Assembly (NCBI GenBank): GCA_033816765.1
Contig: CM066291.1
Coordinates: 682,001-746,000, forward strand
Direction of reading: 5' to 3'
Length of the DNA stretch: 64,000 bases
Origin: Nothopassalora personata
Taxonomy: Eukaryota; Ascomycota; Dothideomycetes; Mycosphaerellales; Mycosphaerellaceae
Shown here: positions 20,376 through 34,125 of the stretch, piece after piece
How the letters are laid out: each line of letters opens with the position of its first letter
Position numbering within the stretch: position 1 is the first letter of the stretch
Notes under the pieces: model-generated
Database searches by the model: none
Seen by the model: only the letters and a program-made list of their open reading frames with translations
Told to the model about the DNA's origin: nothing
Program-made: the position numbers and the translations under genes

Positions 20376-23300
20376 CTACCCCCCCCCTTTAAAACGGTCA
20401 CTCCGGTGCACCGTATCATTTATTAACCTACTATAAGTATGTACAAATGCTTCGTTATCCTCTATATTAGTCTCATTATTCGTCGTGTCGTTATCTAGGC
20501 CCGCGCTCTACGCTTCCGTCGCTCTATCTCGGTAGCTAACTTAGCCTATATAGGATATGTTACGCTAGCTACAACGGTAAGCGAAGTCCGTAAGAGAGTC
20601 CGTTACATCGGCTATTACTTAGGTTACTAAAGAGCTACGGGGTCTAATACTAACTTAAGTTAGTAGTGCCTTCGTAGTTACCGTATTAAGGGAAGTATAA
20701 TGTCTATTTCGCGTGTCGCTCGCACCTTACTAGTTATCGGTTACCTTCGTAGGCGCTATGCCTAGCGGGTTATTATCTTTATGCGAGCCGTTATCTTCTA
20801 CTAGAAGTGCTATAGGCCCCTACGAGAGAATGTACTTACGTAGCCCTCCTATAGTTACTAGGTTAGACGTAATTATCGTAGCGCTAAGGTTTACGCCCGC
20901 GTTATTAGACAGTGCTTCCTTATTAGCTATCTATCCTAGCGGTAGTATAAAGCCGGCTAGTCTAGGGGCCGTAGGGTAGTTATAATAGAAGTTAGTAATA
21001 GAGGCGGCTACTGTTATAATCATAGTCTCTACGGGCTCCTAAGTTAGCTTATTGTCACCTACCCACTTTACGTAGTACTTGTATATCGGGATCTTTCCTC
21101 TAACTAGTACTCGACCGGGCGGTAGGGACCTATACGAATCTACGACTTTCTCTATATGCTACTCCTAGTGCGATCTATCTTCGTCTTCTACCTTAATTAG
21201 CGGAGGTAGAGGGACGACTTACCCTATAACTAGATTATAACCTAGCCGTAGGTAATTAGCGTAGAAACCGTCGTATAGGTTACTTAAGGAGTCTAGTAAC
21301 GCGACTCGGTACGTGTCGCGTAGTAGTACTTCCTTAATAGGATAGGGTCCTACGTACTTATAGTCTAGCTTCTTAGATAGTCGCGTAGTGTACTAGTTCT
21401 TAGTACTAATGTGCACCATGTCGCCTAGTTATTATACTAGCGCTATAGTCCTACGTCGGTTAGCGTATTCGGCTTACGTATCTTATACTATCTATATAGC
21501 GTCGCGTAACGCGGCTCTTATCTCGTTTATACGAGTCCCGAAAGCGGTTACTAATTCCGCATCTAGACGCTACTTATGTAGCATAAGCTCTAGCGGTAGC
21601 ATAACTTCTACATTAGAGTATCTCGGGTTCTTACTAATTGTTACTATAAATAGGGAGAAACCGGTTATCTCTAAGACGTAGTCGTTAGTAGTAAACTCTA
21701 CTAATAGTAGCTAGTCGGGCTAGTTATCCTATACGTAGTTAATATACGTACGTAGGTACTTCTCTATTCCCTTATTCGTAATCTTGCTCTATCTATTAGT
21801 CTAAGGGTAATAGCCTATCGATAGCTTACGCTTAATGCCTAGTAATTAGTAGAGTCGCTTCTAGAATACGGAAAGCTATTAGGGTCCTCTATCTATAACG
21901 ATTAACTTTAGTAGACTATAGCGGCTAAATACGTACTTAAGGTAGATAAACGCAATATACTCCGCGGTTATATTTAAGACTAGGATTAGATACCGCTCCT
22001 TACTTAGGCGATCCGTTACCGTAAGAATGTTCTTATACTTTTATCTATCGGTACTATAGTAGCCTTCGGGTAGTTCGACTACGAAGTCTATCGCGATATC
22101 GTCCTATGTATCGAATAGCACTAGTAACGGGGCTAGTAACCCGTGTTCGGCATCCTACACCGGGTTCACATTTGTACAAGTCGTGCATCCTTTATAGAAC
22201 TCGCGGATGAAGCGGGTTATACCTAGCTAGATATAGTAGCGCTTTAGTAAGGTGTTAGTCTTAGTCTTACCTAGATAGCCTACTACGGGAGCGTCGTAGA
22301 AATACTTTATAATCCGTACGTAGACTATGTTCTCTTCGTTATCCTCCGGTAGCTCTAGGACGTATAGACTATAGCCTCCTTCTCTATTCTTAACGTAGAT
22401 TATACCTTCGATAGATATAGCTAGTTTCGGGTCAATCTTATAACGATAGAGCATTTTAACCTTATCTCCGGCTACTAGCTACTATAGTACCTCTTATAGC
22501 TCTTATTATTTATACAATTTGCGGATGTCGCGTTATAGGTCTTCGTCTACGACACCTATTACTTCGGACGCTACGAGATAAAGAACTCTACTAGCTAATA
22601 GCTTTAGTATAAAGAGTTCGGGCCCTAGGAGCACTCGGTTTTACTAAGTGTACCGTAGGTCGTTCTCTCCCTCTCCCTTACGTATTACATCTTACAAGCG
22701 CCGTGTAAGGCTGTCGGGTTTACCTCCTTAGACACCTAGTCGATAGATAATCTTAAAGTGGAACTATAATAGGAACTCTACCTACCGTGCTTAGCGTCTA
22801 TTAAGCTCCTTCGTTATTATAAAGTACTCGAGGTTCTTATAATCTAAGTAGACTAGTACCGGTTTACCGCTTAGGTTAGTAAGGAAGTTCTCGTAATCGC
22901 TATCTACGCAATTAATGTCGCCCGCTACTAACTCTAGCCGCTATTCCTCGAAGGCCTTAACTATAGCTAGGAGCTCCTTATCGTAGATATCGTAGTTATA
23001 CTCTTAGGGCGATATCTTCTTCGATAGGTAGGCTACCGGTCTTAAGATACTATTGTAACGCTAGGAGAGTACTACTACGGTAACGAAATCTAAAGCGTCG
23101 GTCTCGAGAACCGTCTCTAGTCTATGCTAAAAAACTGCTAGTATCTCTCCTTCCGCGTCCGTAAATGCTTTCTTAAGCCCGTCGAACGCTACTTAATACT
23201 CTAGCGTCCATTACTATAGTACGTCTTTCTTAGTAAGGCGGGTAAGTAGTAACGTTATCTTACTATAGTTCTTAATAAATCGCCGGTAGAACCTAGCGAA

Positions 23301-26300
23301 GCCGTTAAATGCTAACACGTCGGTTACGTTACGAGGAGTCTCCTACTCCTACACTACTCTAACTTTCTCTAGGTACATAGAGATTCTATCCTTACCGATA
23401 ATAAGGCTAAGGTATTTAGTAGATTAGGTATAGAACTCGCATTTCTTAATGTCTAGTTATAGCCTAGCATCCCTACATCTACCGAGTACTTTCTTAACGT
23501 GCTCGATGTGCTCTTTAAGCGTATCGCTAAAGATTAGGATGTCGTCTAAGTATACTAAGGCGAAGTCGTCTAAGAACTCTCTTAATGTGTCATTTACGTA
23601 TACTTAGAATGTTCCTAGCGCGTTGTATAATCCGAAGGGCATTACAAGGTACTCGAACTGCCCGTATCGGGTAGTAAAGGCAGTTATCTATTCGTGTCCC
23701 TTAGTAATACGTATACGGTTAAAGGCTACGATTACGTCTAGCTTAGTAAACTACTTCTTACCCGCAATACGGTTTAGAGTGTCTTACATTAACGGGATGG
23801 GGTATCTTAACTTAATAGTAAGAGCGTTAAGTGCCCTATAGTCTACGTATACCCTTAGCCTACCTTCGGGCTTCTTTACGATAAGGACGGGAGATGCTAT
23901 ATCCGCACGTCCTTCATTCCTCTAGATCTTACCTTACGCGAGCTACTTATCGGTCTAGTACTTAATAACCTCGTCTTCCTATTTAGACATACGGTACGGT
24001 CTCTTAAACGGCGGCACGGCTCCTAGCTTAAGCTTAATTTTATAGTCGATACTAGGTTAATAAGGTAGTAGCTCCTCGGACGCCTTCTTAGAGAAGCAGT
24101 CTATATACTCGTAATAGGTGGGTAGTAGATAGTCTTTTAGATTAATCTATTCGTCATTAATCTTTATAAACTTTACTACGTCTAATTTAGCGTACATCTT
24201 ATATAATCGAAGCGATAGCGCGGTTCGGTTACATGCTAGTACAAAGGCGGCTACTTATGCGTCGAGCCGCTAGATAGTCTTATCGTCTAAGAGCATCTTA
24301 TAGTTACCGCCTACGACTAGCCTTATGTTATACGCGGTTATAGCGTATACGGCTAGCGAGTTGCCCGATCGCTACTACTCTACCTTCGGGTTATATACGT
24401 ACATTAAGTAGACTTATACGCCCTTCTACTTAGCGAGTCGTATAAAGTAGTCCGTATTAACTTCCTTAAGGTCGATAGGCTTCTTAGGCCTATCTCCCGC
24501 TTCCTCTACTATAGCTTCGGCGGCGGCTACTTTAGCTTCCTTTTCCTTGCGTCGCTTCGTAGCTCGGCGTACGAGTCTAGGTCCGCGAGAAGTTATGCGC
24601 TTAATGGTTAGTTCTCTATTAGCCGGAAGTAGTAATCGGGCATACTACTACGTAAGGTCTCCTTTATTATCTTCTTCTACCGAAGCTAATCGGTAGGTAG
24701 TAAGGAGTTCCTCCTCGTGTACCTATCGTATAAGGATAGAGGCTTAGTTCTAGTCGTTAATAGACTAAACCTAAGCTAGTCCGTCGTGTTTGAGGTAGTA
24801 TTCCCTACAATGTTCCGAGTCTAAGGTTATAGTACCGGACTCGTAGTACAGTCCTAGCTAGTACTTATCGTACTAAGGTCGTCCTAGTACGATATCGTAC
24901 TTAAGGTTAGTTAGCTAGCCTATAATCTCTTTAGTGTAGCCGTCGATATCTAGGGTGAACTTAGTCCGGTATTTAATTAGTTCCTTTGCCGTAGACATAT
25001 CGGCTAGGCCTAGTACTAATGGGCTGTCTAGCTTAGTAAGTGGTAAATTATTCTTTCGCGTATATACGATGTTAACGTAGGTAGAGTTTACTCCGATATT
25101 AAGAAACGAGAATGCATTCTTTCCATTTGCCTTATATAGTACTACTAGGTATAAACTAATAACGGGATTGTGTTCTACGTACACTATTTGTAAGGAATAG
25201 GATAATATCCTAAGGTCGATTCCTAGAGCCTTATCTCCCGTTAATATGTTCGTATCTAGTCTACTAGTTATTACGCTTAACGAGTAGACTATGCTTTTTC
25301 CGACTAGGTCGGGCGCGGTAGTATCTAGTAGACCTAGAGCTTACACTCCTTATCGGTTAGCTTATAACCTAGCTTACGGTACTTCTTACATAACCGCTCC
25401 TTTATGTAGCGCTCGGTCTCGGCGTTATCGAGGAGTAGGAGGTTCTTAAATTTAGCTAGGCGGGTGTCCTATAGGAGGCGGTCGACCTTACGCTTCGATC
25501 CGCTACTAGAGCCGCCGGCTAGTAGAGTACCGTTAGACTTGTCCTTATCCTTATCCTTATCGTCCTTCTTAGCCGAAGGCTTCTTCTTTAGGTAAAGAGT
25601 CTCGGCGATCTTAAAATCCTCCTTAGCCTTAAATAGGGCGTCGACTACGTCGGTAAGGGTCTTAAGGTTAGCTTACTAATAGCGGATTAGATAGCGATAG
25701 TTAAGTTTACGTATAAGATTGTCTATAGCGTCTTCGCCGGACATACGCATAAGGTTAGTATAGCGGCGCTACTTACGGTAGAGCTCGGCGAAGGAGTCCT
25801 TAGAGCTCTCTTCTAGCTACTTTAGTACTAACATATAATCGCGAGCCCGGCCGACTAGGTTACGATCGCCGTACTACTCGATTAGGGACTTTATTATCTT
25901 ATTAACCGATAAGTATAGGCGCTCGCTCCTACTTATAATACCTACGATAGACGGAACCTTCGGGTTAAGTAACGCCTAGGCACCTCCATCGGTGTAATCT
26001 AGTATAAATTTAAGTATAGCGTCCTTATCGCGGAAGCTAGTAGCGGCGAGCTTAGTCTCTAGTACGCTAAGCTACTTCTCGAGTAATAGTCCCTTTAGGT
26101 CGCCTTCCTTACTAAGGTCGCCTTAGAACTTCTACTTAGGGCTATCTACGCTTCGGTCTATCTTCTATAGGCGATCGAGTAACTCGTCGATATCTAGGAT
26201 GTCGTTAAAGTCGATCTTAGTCTTCTTAGTCTTCTTAGACTTACGGCGGCGAGTACGGCGGTCGTCCTCGGAGGACTCGTCGCTACTACTACTATTACTA

Positions 26301-26398
26301 CTATCCGGATTATATCTCGGCTTCCTACTCTTACGCTACTTACTAGCCCTATCCTTCTTAATAACCTCTTTACTTAACTTATCGGATAAGTCTCCTCC
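20376..26398 (-). pseudogene. Gag/Pol pseudogene of element E
   Basis: Read leftward. Gag-like acidic and helical sequence lies at about 26400-25500, with more Gag sequence beyond the insert at 27197-28480. A protease-like region follows near 25200-24900. Reverse transcriptase is clear at 23960-23600 ([47 protein letters not shown]). The integrase zinc region and IDFVVELPEG occur near 22190-22050. TAG stops and other RIP changes interrupt all of it. The Pol C-terminus lies near 21000. No antisense accessory gene was recognised in this element. Confidence 0.65.
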
Positions 26399-26423
26399 GC
26401 TAGGCTACCTACTAGCCTAATCC

Positions 26424-27183
26424 GTCGTCCTATAGAGAGCGCCTTCACGCGGCGGACGACGTAAGTATCTTCGTTACGACGAAGAGAAACTAAGACTCTC
26501 TCTCTCGAAAAATACAAGCCTACTCGACTCGAAACAAGAAAAGACAGGTCGGACGAACCGAACGAACGAGATACGCTCAAAATCTACAAACAAGAACTCC
26601 GGAACTGCGAGAAGGGAAAGCGACGTACATAGCGTACACGTCGCTCGAACAACGAAGGCGCTGTCTACCTGTCGTCCCGGCAAACCACGTAAACTGCCGG
26701 CTGGAACCAAGAGAGGCGTTTAGGGGCGCAAACCACGTATACTGCACGGCTGGAACCAAGAGAGGCCGAGGGGGGGACGACAGCGAGGCCACTGCGACCG
26801 AGGAGCTACACTCGAGACCGGAGAACGCGACTGGATTGAAACAGAGGCAACGGGTGTTTCTTGGGATTTTGCTCGGTGCGTACGGGTACGGCCGGCTTGG
26901 CTTTTTAAAACAAGAACGAGACACGGGCGCAAAACTTGTCTCGCCCGGGGCAAGGCGACAAACCGCAATTCTCGACAAGACACGACTACCGGGTACGCGC
27001 GTACTACGCCGCAATATATTCGATTTACGGTTCGAATAGCGAGCGTTGCTCGCATCTTTTAAGGAGTTTTTACGTCCGGGGTACGACGGGGCTTTTCTCC
27101 TTCTCTCAAATTTTGGTCTCGTTCTCGAGACCCGTGTTGCATAGTCTTTGACTCAAATAGCACGTTAATGGAATAATCAATCA
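26424..27183. mobile_element. 760-bp unmutated insert flanked by 13-bp direct repeats
   Basis: A block without RIP bias inside the RIP-mutated element E. The 13 bases ACTAGCCTAATCC occur on both sides (26411-26423 and 27184-27196) and read as a target-site duplication longer than those of LTR elements. Inside, a segment of roughly 37 bp containing CGGCTGGAACCAAGAGAGGC is repeated (about 26682-26720 and 26728-26766). Open frames on both strands match no family I know. A 13-bp duplication suggests a non-LTR mechanism, but no poly(A) tail or reverse transcriptase is visible. Confidence 0.55.
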
Positions 27184-28658
27184 ACTAGCCTAATCCTTAT
27201 CCTTAGGAGGCGATAGCTCTCGTCCTACGTAGCGGCGTAAGATAGATCTTAATAGTAAAGATCGGCGGTCCTTGCCTCTCTCTTCGGTACGGCCGCGCTG
27301 TTTAGTAGCTTCGAGTTCCTTAGCGTATACGTTACGTAGGGCTTAGAGGTTATGCTCGTAATCGGTAACTGCCTCCTCGTAGTTATCTACTTCGCGCTAA
27401 AGTTCTTTAATGCGGGCTTCGCGTTCCTTAACCTAGATTATAGCTTACTTCGCCTATGTATAGGACTTCTTAGCGTCTATAGGGACTAGTAGTACTTTAA
27501 GGGTAGCTAGCTCGATCTAAGTAGTACTAAGATCTTAAGTAGTAGAGTTACGTTTAGTAACGGCGGTGTTACGTTCTATAACGGCTATGTTACGCTCTAA
27601 CGACGCCGTATCGCGTACTTAGGTAACTAGGTTAAGGTTATTAACAGTAGTGTCGCGTTCTACTACGACCTTAGCTAAGTCCTTACGGAGGTCGTTTTAC
27701 TAAGCGTTTAACGTCTTAAGTAGCTTATCTAGATCTACTACTTACTTCTTCGCATCGTTAAGCTCCTTCTACAACTTATCTCTATACTCTTAATTCTCGT
27801 AATAGCTCTCATATAATAGCTCGGCGAGGTTAGAGACGTTACGGTACTCCTCTTCGCCACGGCGTAGGATAAAGTAGATTACGGGAGGTGTAGATACGTC
27901 GCTACCGTATAACTTCTCGAAAGTAGCGATGTCGAGTTAGGTTAGCGACTTAAGTGTTACTCGATAGGTCTTCGCGACTTATGCCTCTTTATTTCCCTCT
28001 TTACCTTCATCTATTGCTACGTCGTCTATGTAGTCTACTACTACTATAGCCTCCTTACCCTCCTCCTCGATAATCTCGTCGTCGTATAGGAAGTCGCTTA
28101 GGTTAAGGTACGCCTATAGTTTGGTAACTAGTTTACCGAGGTTAATTATCTTTTACTAAAGGCGTTCTTATTCTTATTCTTACGTCGTATTACGACCTTA
28201 AGTCTATGTGTTAAGCACCGACTCGCATTAGACCGCTAGTCGTAGCGCTAGTAGTAACTAGCGGCCGCCGTTACCGCGTACTATCTTATTAACTTATTAA
28301 CTTAGGGTTAACTTAACTTAATTACGATAGGTCGTCGTACTTAATAACTTAACTTAAGTGCGTTTATCTATCGCACTTTTTCTTAGAGTCGTACTATCGG
28401 TAGACTTAACGCGCTTATCGCGTTTATCGGACTTAATCTACCCTTCGTAGATCCTTCGTAGCTTATCTACGGAAAAGAAAGGTCTAATAAAGTATAAGGG
28501 CACCTACTTAGGTAGTACGAAGTTGTTAGATAAGGTATCTAAGAGGAGCGCGAGGTGCGCGAAGTAGATATATAAGCCGAGGCACGCGGGTCGGCCCGGG
28601 CCCGGTTACGTAACGCGCTACGTTTACTCGTCGTGCGGCCATGGGCCGTTATAGAGGA

Positions 28659-31600
28659 GAGAAGATTACCTCCCTACTATAACCCCTACCTCTATCTCTA
28701 TAACTACTAACGATAATATTATAGTACGAGGCGCGGCCGTAGCGTATACGACGCGACCGCGTCTAAAAGAGCCGACGCCTTTTAGAGGGGATTTAATAAG
28801 GAAGGTAAGGGTATTCCTTTAGGAGCTCTTACTTATCTTCGCCCTCTTAGGTACTATATACGCGATAGACAAATTAAAGGTCCTATATAGGGTTATATAC
28901 CTTAGCGGAGAGATAAGCGAGCGATAGTATACTAACTATAGCGCCGTTAACCTTATAGGGTATATATACTAGGACTTTAAGGAGTTCTACCGAGACGTAT
29001 ACGGCGATCCTATAAATCGCGTGCTTAACGTTATGTTAGAGTACGAGGTTACGAGATAGAAGGATAACTAGATAGCGCGATAGTTCGCGACTAAGCTAGA
29101 TGTTATAGAGGACTAGTTAGGTAACTACTCGGAAGCGTAACGTATACGGTACCTACTAGCTGTTAGGAACCGCTGTACGTTATCCCAACTGGGCTTGGAT
29201 CTTTGCAGTGATGTCTCTGACTCGTTGAGAAGGTAGTGGTCCCAAACAGTATATGGTGTATACTTAAAATGAGTTGAGCACGAGGCTCCTATCTATACTC
29301 GTAAAGAAGCGTCGTCTATATAGTGCCATGTCTTGGCGTGACTGATCAGTCGGATCAGTTGATCTGTCCTGCTCTCTCTGCTCTGTTACAGAGCACGCAG
29401 ATCGGAGAGAGCACTCTGCATATCGGATCCTTCCACTAGTGTGTAGGCATCGATTGGTTGGCTGGAGCTTCTCCGGATCGATCCGTAACACTAGCGAAGC
29501 TTACGCCTCGCTTACGGTCCGCTATCGTTAGCTACTATAATATCCCTACGACTAGAGAAGACCTAGTAGTCCTAGCCTCGCGTATCGAAAGTACCGAGCG
29601 CCGAGGTAGTAGCGGATGGTACGACCGCGGGTAGTATATACGTCGTAAGCGTAAAGCTAAGGGCGTACATAAGCGGGCCGATCGCCTAAAGTAATAGAAG
29701 TAGAGTTAAGCACCGGGCGCCTCGGGTGCGAGTTAGTAGCGAGACGCCGGTAGCTCGTCTTTAACTAGCTAGAAGTCGAAAGTAGAGTACTACGGCTACG
29801 GTAGGAAGGGTTACTATAAGACGGAGTACTAGAATAGACACCTATAGAAAGACCGTAACGCGTAAGCGGTTCGTAGGTTAGAAACTGTCGAGGCTTTAAC
29901 TAAGAAGGGCGAATAGGGAAAAGGTAGAGGACTAGGTAAGGGTCGCTCCTAAGTCCGAGTTTCTATATAGACCCCTTAAGGTAAGTCGATACGAGTCTAG
30001 CGCGTTACTTACGAGGCGCCGTCGAGACGCGTAAGGTCTTTCGCGAGGCTACGTTTCTTCTAGATAACGGTATAGATTTAAGCTTAGTATCGTACGAGTA
30101 TATACTCCGATACTAGATATAGCCTATTAGTAGTATAAAGCTTCTAAATCTAGAGTCGTACGCGTAGGACTAGGGGCATTACTACGGCGCCTATACGGTT
30201 CGCGTACGACTAGCTAACGATATAGGAGTAGAGCGCGTAAGCGATGCTATCTACTATGTAGCGCCTATAGGTAGGCCATTAGTTATTTTAGGTAGACCCT
30301 AGCGGTATCGTAATCGGATAGTAAAGGCCAATAAGGATAACTAGTAGTACTATAGTGTAGAGACGCCTACGATTTAGTAGCGTAACGTACGCGAGTTCCT
30401 TAAGGATCTCGAGAGCTTAAAGTAGGTTTATACGATAAGTGTTCGGGTTATTACTATAGTAGTATCTAAAGGAGAGGGCCCCTTATAGCCTAAAGAATTT
30501 ATAGACTTCCGAGATGTATACGTACCTAATAAGTAGGTAAAGCGTAAGATGCCCGACGGGGTTAAGTATACGATTAATCTCGTTAAAGGAAAGAAACCCC
30601 CTTTTAAGCCGCTATACTACTAGTCCTTAACTAAGCTAGAGGCCTTAAAGGAGTACCTTACGTAAGCAATAGAGAAGGGGTAGATTAGGCGATCCGTAAG
30701 TAAGGCGGGTGCGCCTATCCTATTCGTACTAAAGAAGAATAGTACTCTTAGGCTCTATGTAGATTATAGAGGCCTAAATGAGATTATAGTAAAGAACCGG
30801 TACCTACTGCCCCTAATTAGTAAGACCTTAGATAGGCTATAGGGCGCTAGGCTCTTTACTATAATCGACCTATAGGATGCCTACTACCGTATTCCTATTA
30901 AGCGAGGAGACGAGTAGAAGACTACGTTTTGCACGCGATACGGTTACTACGAGTACTTAGTTATGCCTTTTAGGTTAACTAACGTACTAGCTACCTTTTA
31001 GGGGTACATTAACAAGGCCCTTACTAGGTTAGTAGATAACATCTACGTAGTCTACCTAGATGACATCCTTATCTATAGCGTAACGCGTAAGGAGTACGTA
31101 CGAGCCGTACGCGCGGTACTAGAGAGGCTACGAAAGTTCGCCTTGTTTACGAACCTAAAGAAGTATAGCTTCTTCTAGGAGAATGCCGAGTTCCTAGGAT
31201 TTATCGTAAGCGTCGTAGGCGTATCGATAGATAGGAGTAGGGTAGCCGTAATCGAGGAATAGTCTATGCCTACGAGTTTTTATAAGGTTTAATCCTTCCT
31301 AGGATTCTATAACTTCTATAGGCGCTTTATCGAAGGGTACTCGAGGATTACGAAGCTATTAATAGACCTACTAAAGGGATGTAAGAATAGTAAGAAGCAA
31401 GGGCCTCTTATGTAGTCCGCTTACGAGGAGTAAGCGTTCTAACGGCTAAAAGCTAGCTTCCTCGGAGCACCTATCCTAAGGCACTTCGATCCTTCGTTAC
31501 GTACGAGGGTTAAGACGGATGCCTTAGGTTTTACGATTATAGGCATTATCTCCTAGCTATTTAGGACTAAGTAGCATCTAATTGCCTTCTATTCTCGTAA

Positions 31601-33551
31601 GATAATACCTACCGAGTATAATTATAAGACCTATAACTAAGAGCTACTAGTAGTAGTAGAGGCATTTAAGTATTAGCGACCGTACCTCGAAGGCGCATCG
31701 TATACGGTTTAGGTCCTAGTCGACTATACGAACCTATAGGGTTTTATAATAGTAAAGTAGCTAAACGGGAGGTAAGCTCGATAGGCGACGTTTCTATAAT
31801 CTTTCGACTTCGTAGTAGAGTATAGGTCGGGGAAGAGTAACCTAGCCGATAAGCTATCGCGACGTAGTAACTATGTATACGTAGCGTAGTAGACGTCGAG
31901 CTTGCTTCCTACGCTATAAAGTAAGCTATCTTTCTAGAAGGAATCCCTATTAAGAGAGGACGAGCCTATAGTAAGGCTCGTAACCGCTACCTACGAGAAG
32001 ATATAGGATAAGGCGACAATAATAGTAGTAGGAGCCTACGAGCCGTAGGGGACCCGATCGCTACTAGTAAGAGTGTACGCTATAATAATGTAGGGCGGCG
32101 TAGGTAAACTACTTATACTACTAATAAAAATCGTATAGGGGAGAGACGATAGGTACGTCGTATACTTATCGTAGGTACCTAGCGAAGGGGACGCTAAGGA
32201 CTAGTATATAAAAGACGGGTTAGTCTATCGTAGGAACACGATTGTAGTACCCGAAGATTATATAGTAAGAGTATAGCTACTCTATATATATTATAACGAC
32301 CTACTAGTAGGGCACTTTAGTAAGGTAAAGACTAAAGAGCTACTACGACGTTATTACTAGTAGGAATTACTTAGTAAGGAAGTAAGAGAGTATGTTAGAA
32401 ACTATAGGGCTTATTAGATCTCGAAGGCGAGGTGCTATTAACCCTACGGCGAGCTACGGCTACTACCTAGGCTAGACGGTCTATAGTAGGAAATTACTAT
32501 AGATTTTATTACGGACCTACCGCTAAGTAAATAAGGAGAATGCGTGTATAATGCGATCCTAGTAATCGTCGACCGCTACTCTAAAATAAACTTATATATT
32601 CCTACGACTAAGACATATATAGCGGCGGAGCTTACGAGGATCTTACGAGACGAAGTCGTACGGCATTATAGTATACTAGCGGGTATAGTAAGTAACCGCG
32701 GGTTAGTGTTTACGAGTAAGTTCTAGAGTAACTTCTACTTTAAGGCGTAGGTAAAGCGTAAGCTATCTATAGCTTTCTACCCTTAGACTAACGGCTAGAC
32801 TAAGAGGGTAGACTAAACCTTAGAATAGTACCTTCGTTATTACTATAGTAAGAACTAGATAGAGTAGGCTAAGTAGCTAGCTATTACTAAATTTGTATAT
32901 AATAATAGCGTCTACCCTACGCTACGTATAAGCCTATTTGAGATAGCGTATAGTTAGAGACCTAAGATTGCCCTAACACCTATAGCATCTCGAGGCGAGA
33001 TCCGGGAAGGGAAGGTACTAGTAGCGGTAGACTTAGTTAACCGTATACGAGAGATACGTACTACGCTTACGAAGCGTTAGGAAATCGTAGTAGCCGATTA
33101 GACTCGCTACTATAATAAGACTTATAAGGCTAAGAGCTATCGCGTAGGTAACATAGTCTTATTATTTACGAAGAACCTAAGGTTAGTATTACCGAAGAAG
33201 AAGATAGGTCCGAAGTTTATTAGACCGTACCGTATTATCGACGCTATCGGTTCGTAGGCGTACCGCCTAGTACTACTAGCCGACTTAAGAATTTATAATG
33301 TATTCTATATATCCCTCCTCGAGCCGTACGCGGGTAGCGAGAAGGATAGAGGCACTATAGCCCTCGCTAATAAGGACGGGGAATATAAAGTAGAGGTAGT
33401 ACTAGGAAAGCGTAAGTATAAGGGTAAAGTATAGTACCTAGTACGATAGAAGGGCTAGCTAGAAGAGTATAATAGCTAGGAGCTAGTATAAGGACTCGCG
33501 AATGCTACGCATATAGTAGCCGAATATAAGGCGTTAGCGAAGACGGTATAA
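28659..33551 (+). pseudogene. Gag and Pol pseudogenes of element B
   Basis: Gag resumes after E and continues past the solo LTR. Its zinc knuckle at 29788-29829 has lost all ligands: tyrosine codons (TAC/TAT) stand at every Cys and His position. Reverse transcriptase is at about 30670-31080 ([24 protein letters not shown]). Integrase follows near 32500-32800, with an open stretch at 32544-32726 (ILVIVDRYSKINLYIPTTKTY). A chromodomain-like end lies before about 33551. Dense TAG stops. Confidence 0.7.
29161..29490 (-). repeat. Solo LTR in element B
   Basis: 330 bp, TGTTAGGAAC...CCGTAACA, flanked by a perfect 5-bp duplication CTAGC (29156-29160 and 29491-29495). No internal element sequence. 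It is related, in opposite orientation, to the solo LTR at 58938-59254. It is not RIP-mutated while its surroundings are, so it arrived after the RIP that damaged B. Confidence 0.9.
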
Positions 33552-33945
33552 GCCGGCGGAAGCGTCCGCGAAGGCTACGCGTATAGTAGTCGAATATAAG
33601 GTACCTACGAAGGCCGTGTAAGGTGCTAAAATAAGGGCATAGGTTATATATTTAGGCCTTAACCCTTCGGTAGCTAGATATAAGGACCTCTACCCCCGAT
33701 AGTAAAATTAGCTATAACCTACATATAAGACACTAACCTATAGTATATTCTATCGGACTAAAAGGCTCGCTTACTTAGTTAAGTAAACACCCCTAATAGT
33801 AATAACATTAGAGAGGGAGGTAAGGAGAGAGAAGAGTAGAGAGAAGAGTATTTATTTTAAAAACAAACTTTTATAGGCGCGCTACGGCGCTACGTAGACA
33901 AAAGACAGGCGCGTAGTAGGCGGCTAATATACGTAGAGCGCGCGA
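33552..33945. other. Element B spacer after Pol
   Basis: RIP-mutated spacer between the Pol end and the antisense remnant; a short duplicated Pol-end-like segment lies near 33560-33620. No gene seen. Confidence 0.35.
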
Positions 33946-34125
33946 TTACTCGTTATTATTATCCTTATTATCCTCCTTATTATACTCGCCCCGTAGGGCT
34001 AGTAGTAAGAAGGTCCTATCGGCCGTAGTAGTATTAATGTTTCTAGCCTATAGGAACTATAACTACGGTTAGTATAGGATACGTATACGACACGTATATT
34101 ACTTACCGTACGGCCGAGCTCGAAG
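33946..34125 (-). pseudogene. Antisense-gene remnant of B (last intron and exon)
   Basis: Opposite-strand end of the accessory gene found in A, C and D: the end of exon 3, then an intron with GTAAGT donor, TACTAAC branch and CTATAG acceptor, then a final exon reading NINTTTADR and ending in an Asn/Asp-rich tail with TAA at 33948-33946. The 5' part is lost to the insertion of element F. Confidence 0.6.

Larger units (their letters stand above)
20215..28653 (-). mobile_element. Ty3/gypsy element E inserted in B, RIP-mutated
   Basis: Bounded by 161-bp LTRs at 20215-20375 and 28493-28653 (TATAAGGG...CCGTTATA; ends altered from TG/CA). Exact 5-bp target duplications GAGGA flank it at 20210-20214 and 28654-28658. 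The C-rich run after the left LTR (20379-20390) is the minus-strand polypurine tract, so the element reads leftward. Its LTR is unrelated to the A-D family. It holds a 760-bp unmutated insert at 26424-27183. Confidence 0.85.
19769..34125 (+). mobile_element. Ty3/gypsy chromovirus B, heavily RIP-mutated, nested host
   Basis: Plus-strand relative of A. In order: 5' LTR (19769-19966), leader and start of Gag to 20214, insertion of element E (20215-28653), Gag resuming at 28659, a solo-LTR insertion (29161-29490), Pol to about 33551, a remnant of the antisense gene (33946-34125), then interruption by copia element F at 34126. The 3' LTR is beyond F and not in the window. Frames are full of TAG/TAA. 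Confidence 0.75.

Noticed and set aside
20215..28653. Tandem or segmental duplication suggested by the same 161 bp at 20.2 and 28.5 kb
   Set aside because: The copies are the LTRs of element E, with flanking GAGGA duplications and a polypurine tract.
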